The notes: generated by a model not told the origin, from the letters alone. A stretch of 64,000 nt of DNA from Candidatus Lachnoclostridium stercoravium (GCA_019118365.1 DWZA01000004.1:37308-101307); one strand, 5' to 3'; counted from the stretch's first letter, positions 44,492-53,793 are shown. A program made the numbers and translations.

Positions 44492-44511
44492 TAGAAAAAG
44501 TGTGAATTTCA

Positions 44512-44540
44512 TTGTATTCTTATACCTAAAATGATAAAAT
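44512..44540 (+). promoter_or_regulatory. promoter of glgB
   Basis: TTGTAT, 17-base spacer, TAAAAT, about 60 bases before the start. Confidence 0.6.
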
Positions 44541-44602
44541 AGGAATAACATTGCAGCCGGGTAATAATAGCTGCGGGAATTTCTGACCAAGGGGGTTCGT
44601 AT

Positions 44603-47029
44603 ATGGATAAGAGATTATATGATTTAATGGATTGGGCAGGGATTGAAGAGATGGTTTACTCAGAAGCACGGCATCCGAAAAATCTTCTGGGACCGCATCT
44701 CGTGGATGAGGGCCTGCTGATCCAGGCATTCATCCCGACTGCTGAGTCTGTGCAGGTCAAGATCGTTTCAACGGGGAAACTTTATCCGATGGATATGGCG
44801 GATGACGAGGGCTTCTTTGCCGTTTTGATCCCCAGGAAGACGATGACAGAGTACAAGCTGGTCGTAACCTATGATAACGAGACGCAGGAAGAGATCTACG
44901 ATCCATATGCGTTCCCGCTTCAGTTTACGGAATCCGATCTGAAGAGGTTTGACTCAGGCATCCATTATGAGGTTTACGAAAAGATGGGCGCCCATCCGAT
45001 GAAGATCGACGGGGTGGAAGGCGTTCTGTTCGCCGTGTGGGCTCCCTGCGCTATGCGCGTGAGCGTAGTGGGAGACTTCAATATGTGGGACGGACGGCGT
45101 CACCAGATGGAGCTCCATGAAGGATATGGGGTATATGAACTTTTTATCCCTGGCATGAAACAGGGAGAGATCTATAAATACGAGATCAAGAAGATGAACG
45201 GAGATCCGATCCTTAAGGCCGATCCATATGCCAATTTTGCGGAGCTGCGCCCAAATACAGCTTCTGTTATCTGGGATATTAATAATTATCAGTGGTCTGA
45301 CAAAGAGTGGATGAAGGCGAGAGCCAAGACAAATACGAAAAAGGGGCCGATGTCTATTTATGAGATGCATCTGGGTTCCTGGAAGAGAAAAGAACTTGCT
45401 GTGGACGAAGACGGCAAGGAGATCAATGGAAGCGAATTTTACAATTACAGGGAGATCGCTCCGGAGCTGGCTGCTTATGTGAAGGAGATGGGATATACCC
45501 ATGTGGAGCTTATGCCGGTCATGGAGCACCCGCTGGATGAATCCTGGGGCTACCAGGTAAGCGGCTACTATGCTCCTACCAGCAGATACGGCACGCCGGA
45601 CGACTTTATGTATTTCATGGATTATATGCATCAGCAGGGCATAGGAGTGATCCTTGACTGGGTTCCGGCTCATTTCCCAAGAGACGCCTGGGGCATGGCC
45701 GCCTTTGACGGCACCTGCGTTTACGAGCATCTGGATCCGAGAAAAGGCTCTCATCCGCACTGGGGCACGCTGATCTACAATTACGGCCGTCCTCAGGTAG
45801 TGAACTTCCTGATCGCCAACGCTCTGTTCTGGGCGGAGAAGTATCACGCGGACGGTATCCGCATGGATGCAGTGGCTTCCATGCTCTATCTTGATTATGG
45901 AAAGAAAGACGGAGAATGGGTGGCCAATATATACGGCGGCCATGAGAATCTGGAAGCAGTAGAATTTTTAAAACACCTTAATTCCATTTTCAAGAAGAGA
46001 AAAGACGGCGCGGTCCTGATCGCAGAAGAGTCTACCGCATGGCCCAAGATCACAGGAGATGTGAACGACGGCGGCCTGGGATTTGATTATAAATGGAACA
46101 TGGGATGGATGAACGACTTCTTAGGCTACATGCAGTGCGATCCTTATTTCCGCCGCTATCATTATGGAGAGCTGACGTTCAGCCTTCTGTACGCTTACAG
46201 CGAAGATTTCGTTCTCGTATTCTCCCACGACGAGGTGGTTCATGGAAAAGGTTCCATGGCCACCAAGATGCCGGGAGCCACATTAGAAGATAAATACGCC
46301 AATTTAAGAGCCGCGTATGCGTTTATGATGGGCCATCCAGGCAAGAAGCTCCTGTTTATGGGACAGGAATTTGGCCAGATGGACGAATGGAATGAAAATG
46401 CGAGCCTGGAGTGGAACCTGCTCCAGTATCCGATCCATAAGAATACGCAGGAATATGTCAGGACCTTAAACCATTTGTATAAGACCTATCCGGCGCTCTA
46501 TGAGCTGGATTACCATCCGGATGGATTTGAGTGGATCGAGTGCAACGACGGAGCAGAGAATATCGTCGTCTTCTTAAGAAAAACAAGAAAGAGAGATGAG
46601 ACGCTCCTGTTCGTATGCAACTTTGATACCATTGAAAGAGAGAAATACAAAGTGGGCGTTCCTTTCGCCGGAAAGTATAAAGAGATCTTAAACAGCGACA
46701 GCGAAGAGTTCGGAGGACAGGGAAGGATCAATCCAAGGGCGAAGACCTCTAAAAAAGAGGAGTGCAACGAACGTCCAAACTCCATTACGATCACTCTTCC
46801 GCCGTTAAGCGTCTGCGTATTTACCTGCACGCCTAATAAGCCTGCGGCTAAAAGAGCAGCGGCCAAGAAGGCCGGTGTCCGGACGGAGGCAAAGAAAACG
46901 GCTGCAGCCGGAGAAAAGAAAGAAGCAGATATCATCCCGTATCCCACAGCGGAGGAAAAACTGACAGTGAAGTCAGGGGACAAGCCCGCGGCGCCGAAGA
47001 GACGGATCAAAAAGGATGAAAAACAGTAA
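44603..47029 (+). CDS. glgB: 1,4-alpha-glucan (glycogen) branching enzyme
   Basis: 808 residues. An extra N-terminal module and a CBM48 domain (VLFAVWAPCAMRVSVVGDFN) precede the GH13 barrel. Catalytic regions are visible: DWVPAHFP, DGIRMDAVASMLYLDYG (nucleophile Asp), LIAEESTAWP (acid/base Glu) and VFSHDEVVHGK (third Asp). The C-terminal 70 residues are an unusual Lys/Ala-rich tail (KPAAKRAAAKKAGVRTEAKK) with no known domain, making it longer than most GlgB. It forms alpha-1,6 branches in glycogen. The malQ gene two positions on supports a glycogen role. Confidence 0.95.
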   Translation: MDKRLYDLMDWAGIEEMVYSEARHPKNLLGPHLVDEGLLIQAFIPTAESVQVKIVSTGKLYPMDMADDEGFFAVLIPRKTMTEYKLVVTYDNETQEEIYDPYAFPLQFTESDLKRFDSGIHYEVYEKMGAHPMKIDGVEGVLFAVWAPCAMRVSVVGDFNMWDGRRHQMELHEGYGVYELFIPGMKQGEIYKYEIKKMNGDPILKADPYANFAELRPNTASVIWDINNYQWSDKEWMKARAKTNTKKGPMSIYEMHLGSWKRKELAVDEDGKEINGSEFYNYREIAPELAAYVKEMGYTHVELMPVMEHPLDESWGYQVSGYYAPTSRYGTPDDFMYFMDYMHQQGIGVILDWVPAHFPRDAWGMAAFDGTCVYEHLDPRKGSHPHWGTLIYNYGRPQVVNFLIANALFWAEKYHADGIRMDAVASMLYLDYGKKDGEWVANIYGGHENLEAVEFLKHLNSIFKKRKDGAVLIAEESTAWPKITGDVNDGGLGFDYKWNMGWMNDFLGYMQCDPYFRRYHYGELTFSLLYAYSEDFVLVFSHDEVVHGKGSMATKMPGATLEDKYANLRAAYAFMMGHPGKKLLFMGQEFGQMDEWNENASLEWNLLQYPIHKNTQEYVRTLNHLYKTYPALYELDYHPDGFEWIECNDGAENIVVFLRKTRKRDETLLFVCNFDTIEREKYKVGVPFAGKYKEILNSDSEEFGGQGRINPRAKTSKKEECNERPNSITITLPPLSVCVFTCTPNKPAAKRAAAKKAGVRTEAKKTAAAGEKKEADIIPYPTAEEKLTVKSGDKPAAPKRRIKKDEKQ

Positions 47030-47062
47030 GTGTTCAGGGCGGAAATCCCTCCCTGGTCATTC

Positions 47063-47088
47063 AGACCCCTCAAGGTTTTGAGGGGTCT
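47063..47088 (+). terminator. hairpin after glgB
   Basis: AGACCCCTCAA, loop GGTT, TTGAGGGGTCT: an 11-base perfect stem. The following T-run is weak, so some read-through to mscS and malQ is likely. Confidence 0.65.
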
Positions 47089-47147
47089 GTCTGTCAGCGC
47101 GCAGCGCGATACATCAGGCAGAACAAATTAAAAGACAGGAGGCAGAC

Positions 47148-48005
47148 ATGGAAGGAGAAATACAGTCAGGAGTGATCATGGACCTGCTGAAAAGCTGGCA
47201 GCCTGGACTGGCGGCCTTTGGGCTTCAGCTGGCGGCGGCAGTCCTGATCCTGGTCATTGGCCTTAAGGTCGTAAATATGATCCGCAGGATGATCGCCCGT
47301 TCATTTGAAAAGATCGACATGGAACTGAGCCTGAGAAGGTTTTTGCTTTCTCTGATCCAGTTTGTGCTGTATGGGATCGTGATCTTCATGGCTGCGGAAC
47401 GGCTGGGGGTCAAGTCCTCGTCGATCATTGCTCTGTTCGGCTCTGCCGGACTGACAGTAGGGCTTGCTCTTCAGGGGAGCCTTTCTAATTTTGCAGGGGG
47501 CATCCTGATCCTGGTGATGCGCCCGTTTAAAGTAGGGGACTATATCGTATGCGAGGACGGGGAAGGAACGGTATCCATGATCGGCCTTGTTTATACGGTG
47601 CTCCAGACAGCAGACAACCAGAGAACAGTCATCCCTAACGGAAGCCTTTCCAATTCGCCGTTGACCAATGTGACCGCTCAGGAAAAGCGGAGAGTGGATA
47701 TACGTGTGGGGATCGGTTATTCTTCCGACTTAAAAAAAGCGAAAAGCATCATGGAAAAAATATACCGGGAGCATCCGATGATCCTGCGGGACGAACCTAT
47801 CGACGTATTTGTAGACGAGCTGGGAGACAGCGCTGTGATGCTGGGCGGCAGGGGCTGGACGGAAACGGACAACTACTGGCGCACTCGCTGGGACATACTG
47901 GAGGCTGTAAAGATCGCTTTTGACGAGGCGGGGATCGAGATCCCGTTCCAGCAGCTGGATGTCCATATGATATCGAATATGAAAGAGGAGACAGAAAGAT
48001 CATGA
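47148..48005 (+). CDS. mscS: small-conductance mechanosensitive channel (MscS family)
   Basis: 285 residues. Three N-terminal helices; the pore helix is ALFGSAGLTVGLALQGSLSN, with the Gly/Ala pattern of MscS, followed by FAGGILILVMRPFKVGDYI and a beta-rich cytosolic vestibule with VIPNGSLSNSPLTN. It opens on hypo-osmotic shock. Its last four bases overlap malQ, placing an osmotic safety valve in a glycogen gene group. Confidence 0.93.
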   Translation: MEGEIQSGVIMDLLKSWQPGLAAFGLQLAAAVLILVIGLKVVNMIRRMIARSFEKIDMELSLRRFLLSLIQFVLYGIVIFMAAERLGVKSSSIIALFGSAGLTVGLALQGSLSNFAGGILILVMRPFKVGDYIVCEDGEGTVSMIGLVYTVLQTADNQRTVIPNGSLSNSPLTNVTAQEKRRVDIRVGIGYSSDLKKAKSIMEKIYREHPMILRDEPIDVFVDELGDSAVMLGGRGWTETDNYWRTRWDILEAVKIAFDEAGIEIPFQQLDVHMISNMKEETERS

Positions 48006-49474
48006 GAGAATGCGGAATATTGCTGCCCATATCCAGCCTTCCATCCCCATATGGGATCGGGGCTTTTTCAAAAGAGGCATATGAATTTGTAGACAGGCTT
48101 GTGGAGGCGGGACAGCAGCGCTGGCAGATCCTGCCCCTTGGCCCTACGGGCTATGGAGATTCCCCATACCAGTCATTTAGCGCGTTTGCAGGAAACCCTT
48201 ATTTTATCGACCTGGAAACACTGATCGAAGAGGGGCTTCTGACAAAAAAAGAATGCGACGCTGCGGATTTTGGGAGCAGCGAACGGTATATAGATTATGA
48301 AAAAATGTACGACAGCCGTTTCCCGCTTCTGAGGAAAGCGTTTGAACGCTGGAAAGCAAAAGGCGCCGTTTCAAAGGAAGAACTGTCTGCAGAAACAAAG
48401 GAATACTGTTTTTACATGGCAGTGAAAAATCATTTTAAGGGAAAATGCTGGGCGGACTGGGATGAGGACATCCGTCTTCAGGAGCCGGCGGCTATGGAAA
48501 AATACAAAAACGAGCTGAAAGACGATATTCTTTTTTATGAGTTTCAGCAGATGAAATTCCAGGAGCAGTGGAGAAAGCTGAAAGCTTACGCCAATAAAAA
48601 GGGGATCCGGATCATCGGAGATCTTCCGATCTATGTGGCTTTTGACAGCGCGGACAGCTGGTTCCACCCGGAATTATTCCAGTTCGACGATCTGAGGCTT
48701 CCCAAAGGAGTGGCAGGCTGTCCGCCGGACGGGTTCTGCGCCACCGGACAGTTGTGGGGGAATCCGCTGTATGACTGGAAATACCATAAGGCTACAGGCT
48801 ATCAGTGGTGGATGAAGCGGATCGCCTACAGCTTTACCTTGTATGACTGTGTGAGAGTGGACCATTTCAGAGGTTTTGACGAGTATTATTCTGTTCCTTA
48901 CGGCGAGGAAACTGCGGTAAACGGCAAATGGGAAAAAGGGCCGGGACTGGATTTCTTCAAAGCGGTAAAGGAACGTTTCGGAGATCTGGACATTATTGCC
49001 GAGGATCTGGGATTTCTGACTCCCAGCGTTCTGAAACTGGTAGAGGATACAGGCTTTCCGGGAATGAAAGTTCTGGAATTTGCCTTTTATGCAGATGGGC
49101 AGAGCGCATATCTGCCTTACCGCTACAAGGAAAACTGCGTAGTCTATACAGGAACCCATGACAACGATACATTGAAAAGCTGGTATGAAGACATGGAGCC
49201 GTGGGACAGGGATTTTGCCGTGCGCTATCTGGGCAATGAAAATACGAAGCTCCAGGATATCCACTGGGATTTTATCCGCCTGGCCATGGCCAGCGTGGCA
49301 AAGCTGGCTGTCATACCGCTTCAGGATTATCTGGGACTTGGCGGGGAAGCCAGGATGAACACGCCGTCTACTTTGGGGCTGAACTGGAAATGGCGGCTGC
49401 TTCCGGATGAATTTTCAAAAGAACTTGCCGCGAAATGCCGGGATATGGCCTGGGTATTCGGCCGCTGCAGATAG
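48002..49474 (+). CDS. malQ: 4-alpha-glucanotransferase (amylomaltase, GH77)
   Basis: 490 residues, standard length. It transfers glucan chains between maltodextrins and glycogen. GH77 signatures: ILPLGPTGYGDSPYQSFSAF, FAGNPYFIDL, CVRVDHFRGFDEYYSVP (nucleophile Asp), IIAEDLGFLTPSV (acid/base Glu) and VYTGTHDNDTL (third Asp). It starts inside the mscS stop region (ATGA overlap), implying coupled translation. With glgB it belongs to glycogen remodelling. Confidence 0.96.
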   Translation: MRECGILLPISSLPSPYGIGAFSKEAYEFVDRLVEAGQQRWQILPLGPTGYGDSPYQSFSAFAGNPYFIDLETLIEEGLLTKKECDAADFGSSERYIDYEKMYDSRFPLLRKAFERWKAKGAVSKEELSAETKEYCFYMAVKNHFKGKCWADWDEDIRLQEPAAMEKYKNELKDDILFYEFQQMKFQEQWRKLKAYANKKGIRIIGDLPIYVAFDSADSWFHPELFQFDDLRLPKGVAGCPPDGFCATGQLWGNPLYDWKYHKATGYQWWMKRIAYSFTLYDCVRVDHFRGFDEYYSVPYGEETAVNGKWEKGPGLDFFKAVKERFGDLDIIAEDLGFLTPSVLKLVEDTGFPGMKVLEFAFYADGQSAYLPYRYKENCVVYTGTHDNDTLKSWYEDMEPWDRDFAVRYLGNENTKLQDIHWDFIRLAMASVAKLAVIPLQDYLGLGGEARMNTPSTLGLNWKWRLLPDEFSKELAAKCRDMAWVFGRCR

Positions 49475-49509
49475 GTGAAAGTATAGTTTCGGGGGAGGCT
49501 GCATATAAA

Positions 49510-50751
49510 ATGACGAAACAGGAGGAGAAGGTTTTAAGCTATATCACAGAGCAGGAAGTACAGGAGTTTTTGCAGGCGCTGATCCGCGCCAGGAGCGACA
49601 ATCCGCCGGGAGATACGCGGGCGGCTGCTAAAGTGTGCATGGATAAGTTTCAGGAATACGGGATCGAAGCGGAGCTGTTGACAGCTCCGGATTCAGAGGT
49701 ATCGGTCCTATATCCGGACACAGATAATTCGAAAGTACAGAGCGTGATCGCAGCGATTTCCGGAGAAGAAGGCCCGGTCCTGCTGATGAACGCCCATATT
49801 GATACGGTGCGCGCGGGAAACCTGGAGGAATGGAAATATGATCCCTTTGCTGCTGTGATCGAAGACGGATATATTTACGGACGGGGAGCGGGAGACGATA
49901 AGGGGGCTGTGGCGGCTCAGGTCCTGGCTGCGTGCGCGATCAAAAAAGCGGGCGTGAGATTAAAGGGAACGCTGAAGATCAATCCAGTCGCCGACGAGGA
50001 GGCAAATGCGGTAAGAGGCACGCGCTGGCTGCGCAGGGCGGGATATCTGGATCCGGATATCCTGATCATAGGCGAGCAGACGGACAACCGTATCGCTTTA
50101 GGGGAGCGGCTTCCTGTTCAGCTGAAAGTGACTATCAAAGGGCGCGCCTGTCACGGAGCTATGCCGTGGAATGGAAATAACGCGACTTTGCGGATGGTGG
50201 AATTTATACAGAAGGTTCAGGAAGAACTGATCCCGGAAGCAGAGAAGATCAAAAAGAAATATTTCCCGCCGGTCACGATCACTCCTACGAGGATCGACGG
50301 AGGGATACAGACCAATATTGTCCCGGAGAAATGTACGCTGTCCATTGACTGCAGGCTGGTGCCGGAGATGCCGCTGCGTTATGTGATCCGCCGCATGGAG
50401 GAGATCCTGCAGGCGCTTTCCGACAGGGGACCTGCCTTTGAATGGACCATAGGCAATGATACAGACTTGCAGGGAGACGGTATTTATACGGATCCGGACA
50501 GCCCGCTGATCCAGACCATGCTCCAGGCAGTGAGAGACGTGACCGGGGAAGACACGGAACCTACCGGATATATGCAGGGAAGCGATGCAGAACAATTTGC
50601 AGATCTTGGCATCCCTATCGCTATCTTCGGCCCCAGCGATCCAAGCGTGGGTCACTCTCCAAACGAAAGAGTCTCCATTAAACAGGCGGTGGAAGCGACG
50701 AAGATATTGGCGGTTACGATCCTGCGGCTGATAGGGGAGCCTGATACTTGA
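49510..50751 (+). CDS. M20 family metallopeptidase (ArgE/DapE-like)
   Basis: 413 residues. Zinc-site motifs: LLMNAHIDTVRAG (His-x-Asp), GRGAGDDKGAVAAQ (bridging Asp) and NPVADEEANAVRG (Glu-Glu), and a late GPSDPSVGHSPNERV with the final His. A lid domain with RACHGAMPWNGNNAT lies in between. It probably hydrolyses an N-acyl amino acid or dipeptide. The start at 49510 is favoured by GGGAGG upstream; the open frame from 49435 would overlap malQ. Confidence 0.9.
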   Translation: MTKQEEKVLSYITEQEVQEFLQALIRARSDNPPGDTRAAAKVCMDKFQEYGIEAELLTAPDSEVSVLYPDTDNSKVQSVIAAISGEEGPVLLMNAHIDTVRAGNLEEWKYDPFAAVIEDGYIYGRGAGDDKGAVAAQVLAACAIKKAGVRLKGTLKINPVADEEANAVRGTRWLRRAGYLDPDILIIGEQTDNRIALGERLPVQLKVTIKGRACHGAMPWNGNNATLRMVEFIQKVQEELIPEAEKIKKKYFPPVTITPTRIDGGIQTNIVPEKCTLSIDCRLVPEMPLRYVIRRMEEILQALSDRGPAFEWTIGNDTDLQGDGIYTDPDSPLIQTMLQAVRDVTGEDTEPTGYMQGSDAEQFADLGIPIAIFGPSDPSVGHSPNERVSIKQAVEATKILAVTILRLIGEPDT

Positions 50752-50785
50752 AGAAAATAAAACGCTAGCAGCGCGGGGATCAGCT

Positions 50786-50834
50786 GCAAACACGGCGATC
50801 AGCGCGGCTTTGCCGCGCCGATCGCCGTATTTGC
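50786..50834. terminator. bidirectional terminator
   Basis: GCAAACACGGCGATC...GCGCGGC and GCCGCGC...GATCGCCGTATTTGC form a 22-base near-perfect stem around TTT. It lies between the convergent M20 peptidase gene and the unknown membrane-anchored protein gene. Confidence 0.8.
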
Positions 50835-50855
50835 TTTCCATCTGGATTTTTACAC

Positions 50856-51554
50856 TTACTGCTCTACTTCATTCTCTTCTACGACTTCTTCGCCGCCGTC
50901 TACGGTATCTTCTGTGAGAACTTCAAGATCGCCCTCTTTATGGGACTTGAAGGTAGCCTGCATTTCATTGCCGGATAAGTCGCTGGCATGTACTACAAGG
51001 CCGTCCGGATCCATAGCGAAGGTAGCGGAGTTGGTCACTTTATCAACAGCGATGGGATAAAGCTCCTCATTCATGGAGTTGATAGCATAGATGGAATCGT
51101 AATCTAAGCCGGACTGGCTGTCTTCAAATACGATCGTTAAAATGCCCTCGTCAATGGAAGATTCATTTACTGTAGGCGGAGCGTCATCCAGGATATTGAT
51201 ATGTTCGTAAACAGTCCGCTGCATACCGTTGAAATTCTTCATTGTAACTTCAAGGGCTCCGTTTTTATGGATGGAAACCGCATACTGGCGGGAACCGACC
51301 TTCTGCAGCTCCAGGACTTCCCCGTCCATAGAAGTGCTCATCTCGGTTACCGGAAGCAGAGATTTCTGGCTGATGGTCACGACAGTAGTCTGATAGTCTG
51401 AAGTCTCGCCCACCTCAATGTCAAACCGCGGCCTGGATGTGACAAGGAAAAACAGAATGCCATTGAAGACTATAAAAGGCAGTATATAAAAAAGAAGCAG
51501 ATTTAATTTGTCATTTTTTTTATTTTCACGTCTGTAAGGACTGGCTTTTTTCAT
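50856..51554 (-). CDS. unknown membrane-anchored extracytoplasmic protein
   Basis: 232 residues. A basic start (KKASPYRRENKKNDK) precedes one hydrophobic helix (LLLFYILPFIVFNGILFFLV, residues 18-37). The rest, about 180 residues, looks like beta-strand-rich domains of the immunoglobulin-like kind, with repeated patterns such as GALEVTMKNFNGMQRTVYEH and TFAMDPDGLVVHASDLSGNE. It ends in an acidic tail. Domains of this shape are usual in surface or cell-wall proteins. No family is recognised. The ATG at 51554 has AGGAGG; a longer frame from 51614 does not. Confidence 0.65.
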   Translation of the reverse strand: MKKASPYRRENKKNDKLNLLLFYILPFIVFNGILFFLVTSRPRFDIEVGETSDYQTTVVTISQKSLLPVTEMSTSMDGEVLELQKVGSRQYAVSIHKNGALEVTMKNFNGMQRTVYEHINILDDAPPTVNESSIDEGILTIVFEDSQSGLDYDSIYAINSMNEELYPIAVDKVTNSATFAMDPDGLVVHASDLSGNEMQATFKSHKEGDLEVLTEDTVDGGEEVVEENEVEQ

Positions 51555-51684
51555 AATATCCTCCTGAAAGTGCTGTAGTAAAAGGCAGACCTCAGTCTGC
51601 ACGCTTATTAGCATAGCAGAAATCCGCTCTCCTTACAAGTTTTGATTCAGAAATTTAAGTTAATTGTAAGCTTATAGATCGCAG

Positions 51685-51770
51685 CGGTTCAGTCGTGTAT
51701 CTTCCTGCCAGCACAGAATGCGCTGACAGGAAGCCGGGAATGTCATCCCTGTGCCTGGATATATGTTACT
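51685..51770. repeat. dispersed palindromic repeat, partial (family member 6)
   Basis: GCGGTTCAGTCGTGTATCTT, then a TTCCTGCCAGCAC / GCGCTGACAGGAA palindrome, then ATCCCTGTGCCTGGATATAT. It parallels the copy at 36692 in order and orientation, and is more diverged. Confidence 0.7.
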
Positions 51771-51841
51771 ATAAATTTTACATTTTTACAGTAATTTTAA
51801 ACTAACCCTATTCCCAATTGTTAAATTATGGTATAATAGGA

Positions 51842-51947
51842 GCACTTGGCGAGGTGTTTTCGAGCCTAGTGCGAGTCATACCTGTCCACTTAACGAGGTC
51901 TTTCACGAGTTTAGTGGACATGGTATAATATCGGCAGATATTATACC
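51842..51947 (+). ncRNA. tandem hairpin cluster of unknown function before the HD gene
   Basis: Three stems in 106 bases: GCACTTGGC/GCCTAGTGC (51842-51872), GTCCACTTAAC/GTTTAGTGGAC (51884-51919), and the perfect palindrome GGTATAATATC-GGCA-GATATTATACC (51922-51947). The first two share the pattern CACTTnnCGAGGTnTTT...CGAGnnTAGTG, so they are diverged copies of one unit. A TATAAT at 51832 could start the transcript just upstream. The 5' flank also holds GGTATAATA, which could pair with the last arm in place of the local hairpin. It may be a structured leader or small RNA. Nothing named fits. Confidence 0.45.
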
Positions 51948-52009
51948 TGCGCCGGTGCTTGACGCGGACTTGTTGGATCTCTCTGGGCATTCCCAGGAAA
52001 GGACTAGTT

Positions 52010-52561
52010 ATGATAATCGAAGAAGCGGTTGAATTTGCAAAGAAGGCTCACGAGGGGGCGGTGAGGAAAGGAACGGCGGTTCCTTACATCGTTCACCCGG
52101 TGGAAACGGCCTTGATTGTGGCGCTGATGACGACGGATGAAGAGATGGTGGCAGCCGCTCTTTTACACGATGTAGTAGAAGATACGCCGGTCACAGAAGA
52201 AGAGATCCGTTCCCTTTTCGGAGAGAGGATCGCCTCTCTTGTCCATGCGGAAAGCGAAGACAAGTCCAAGTCCTGGTGGGAGAGAAAGCAGGAAAAGATC
52301 GACCATCTGAAAACGGCTCCGAGGGATGTGAAGATCCTGGCTTTAGCGGACAAGCTGAGCAATTTAAGGAGCACGGCCAGGGATTATCTCCTTTTAGGCG
52401 AGGAGATCTGGAACCGCTTTAACGAAAAGAAGAAATCCAGCCATGCCTGGTATTACTGGGGGATGGCGGACGGACTGCAGGAGCTGTCCCAGTACCCTGC
52501 CTATAAAGAATACATCGCCTTATGCCAGTGCGTGTTCGGCGAGTATCGAAAAGAGACGTAA
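52010..52561 (+). CDS. HD-domain hydrolase, small alarmone hydrolase-like
   Basis: 183 residues. The HD superfamily motifs of RelA/SpoT-type hydrolases are in place: YIVHPVETA (His29), LLHDVVEDT (His53-Asp54) and LALADKLSNLR (Asp). It lacks synthetase and regulatory domains, as in stand-alone (p)ppGpp hydrolases of the Mesh1/SAH type. It probably hydrolyses guanosine tetraphosphate or a related pyrophosphate in the cytosol. The start at 52010 has AAAGGA. The leader before it contains the hairpin cluster, suggesting regulated expression. Confidence 0.8.
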   Translation: MIIEEAVEFAKKAHEGAVRKGTAVPYIVHPVETALIVALMTTDEEMVAAALLHDVVEDTPVTEEEIRSLFGERIASLVHAESEDKSKSWWERKQEKIDHLKTAPRDVKILALADKLSNLRSTARDYLLLGEEIWNRFNEKKKSSHAWYYWGMADGLQELSQYPAYKEYIALCQCVFGEYRKET

Positions 52562-52674
52562 GACCATATCAGATCTGATCCAGGCGGCTGCGTTCCTGCA
52601 GCCGCCGGTAAATTCACATCACAAGTATTCCCAATGAAGACCAATTGAATAAAAACCTTGAAAGGATGGATGGA

Positions 52675-53700
52675 ATGACAAGGAAAAACTATGCAAAAGC
52701 AGGGGCGGCAGTGGCTGCGGCTGGTATTTTCACGTTTATTTTTCCAGGAACTGTTTCCACAGGGGCGGAAGAGCCGGAAAAGATCGAGATTTTTTCGGAC
52801 GCTGTGTATGAACTGGAAGAGCTGGAAACGCCGGATCCTCAATGGATGGATCCCCAGGGCAGGTATTACGAACTGTGCGGCTGGGAGATCGAAGAGGTAA
52901 AAGAAGAACCATGGACGGAACAGGTACAGGTTACGGAAGTATTTTATGGCCTGGAAAACGAAAATCAGATCCAGGAAACCAGAACGATCCAGAGAGAAGA
53001 TACGCGCACGGGACAAATAGAGGAGACCCAGGGGAAAAAGACGCGAGTCCAGGCGGTGGGGGAGCGGTGGCAGGAAGCTGCGGATGTTCCGCTGATCTGT
53101 TATCTTGGCATGGACGAAAAAGGGGGATCCCAGGGAGAAACTATAATATATAACGAAGAGACGCCGCCGCAGCTGGCCTGCCTGTCCATGCTGGCAGATA
53201 ACGGCCTGCCGGAAGACAGTTATCAGATCGAAACCATCGCCTGGGACGGAGAGATATTTGAAGATGGAGAAGGACGGCTGTGCCGGATGATCCGTACGGA
53301 AGGAAAACGGCTGCTGAAAGACTATCAGGTGACGTACGAGGGCGCCATCACTTATCCCCAGATCACATCCTACAGGACAAAGGCGGTTTACCAGGCTAGG
53401 GAAGAGGCGGAGGAGGAAAATACAGAAGCACCAGAAGGTCTGGCAGATCTGACAGGAAATGGGGAAGGAGAGCAGGATAAAGAAAAGTCCGGGTCATCTG
53501 AAGCGGCTCTGCCCGACAGGAGCGAGACGGAAAAGGAAAGAGAGACGACGCTGGAACAGATCTGGGAGAAAGGACCGGGGAAGATGATACGTCTGATCCG
53601 GGAGCGGAAAGAGATCACCATTTCATTTGGGGCATGCCTTGCAGGAGCGGCTATTCTTTGGATAGCTTTCAGATTTCTTCTGAAAAAGAAGAAAAAGTAG
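52675..53700 (+). CDS. unknown secreted, C-terminally anchored protein
   Basis: 341 residues. There is a signal peptide over about residues 1-32 (AGAAVAAAGIFTFIFPGTVS). The mature part is Glu-rich with little predicted globular character and holds phrases such as GRYYELCGWEIEEVKEEPWT. A disordered stretch (about 245-290) leads to one C-terminal helix (ITISFGACLAGAAILWIAFR) and a run of lysines. No LPxTG-like sorting signal is present, so the helix itself is probably the anchor. No family is recognised. The start is chosen at 52675; TTG 52645 is less likely. Confidence 0.6.
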   Translation: MTRKNYAKAGAAVAAAGIFTFIFPGTVSTGAEEPEKIEIFSDAVYELEELETPDPQWMDPQGRYYELCGWEIEEVKEEPWTEQVQVTEVFYGLENENQIQETRTIQREDTRTGQIEETQGKKTRVQAVGERWQEAADVPLICYLGMDEKGGSQGETIIYNEETPPQLACLSMLADNGLPEDSYQIETIAWDGEIFEDGEGRLCRMIRTEGKRLLKDYQVTYEGAITYPQITSYRTKAVYQAREEAEEENTEAPEGLADLTGNGEGEQDKEKSGSSEAALPDRSETEKERETTLEQIWEKGPGKMIRLIRERKEITISFGACLAGAAILWIAFRFLLKKKKK

Positions 53701-53793
53701 AAAAGAACATATTTTTGTGGTAAACTTAACCCCATAGGGCTTCCGAACCGGACAGGGGAAGGAAGCCGGAGAGAAAGAGGAGCAGAGGTAGAT

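Noticed and set aside
52570..52610. GC-rich hairpin GGCGGCTGC/GCAGCCGCC after the HD gene as a terminator
   Set aside because: No T-run follows on either strand; it may only be a stable stem in the spacer.
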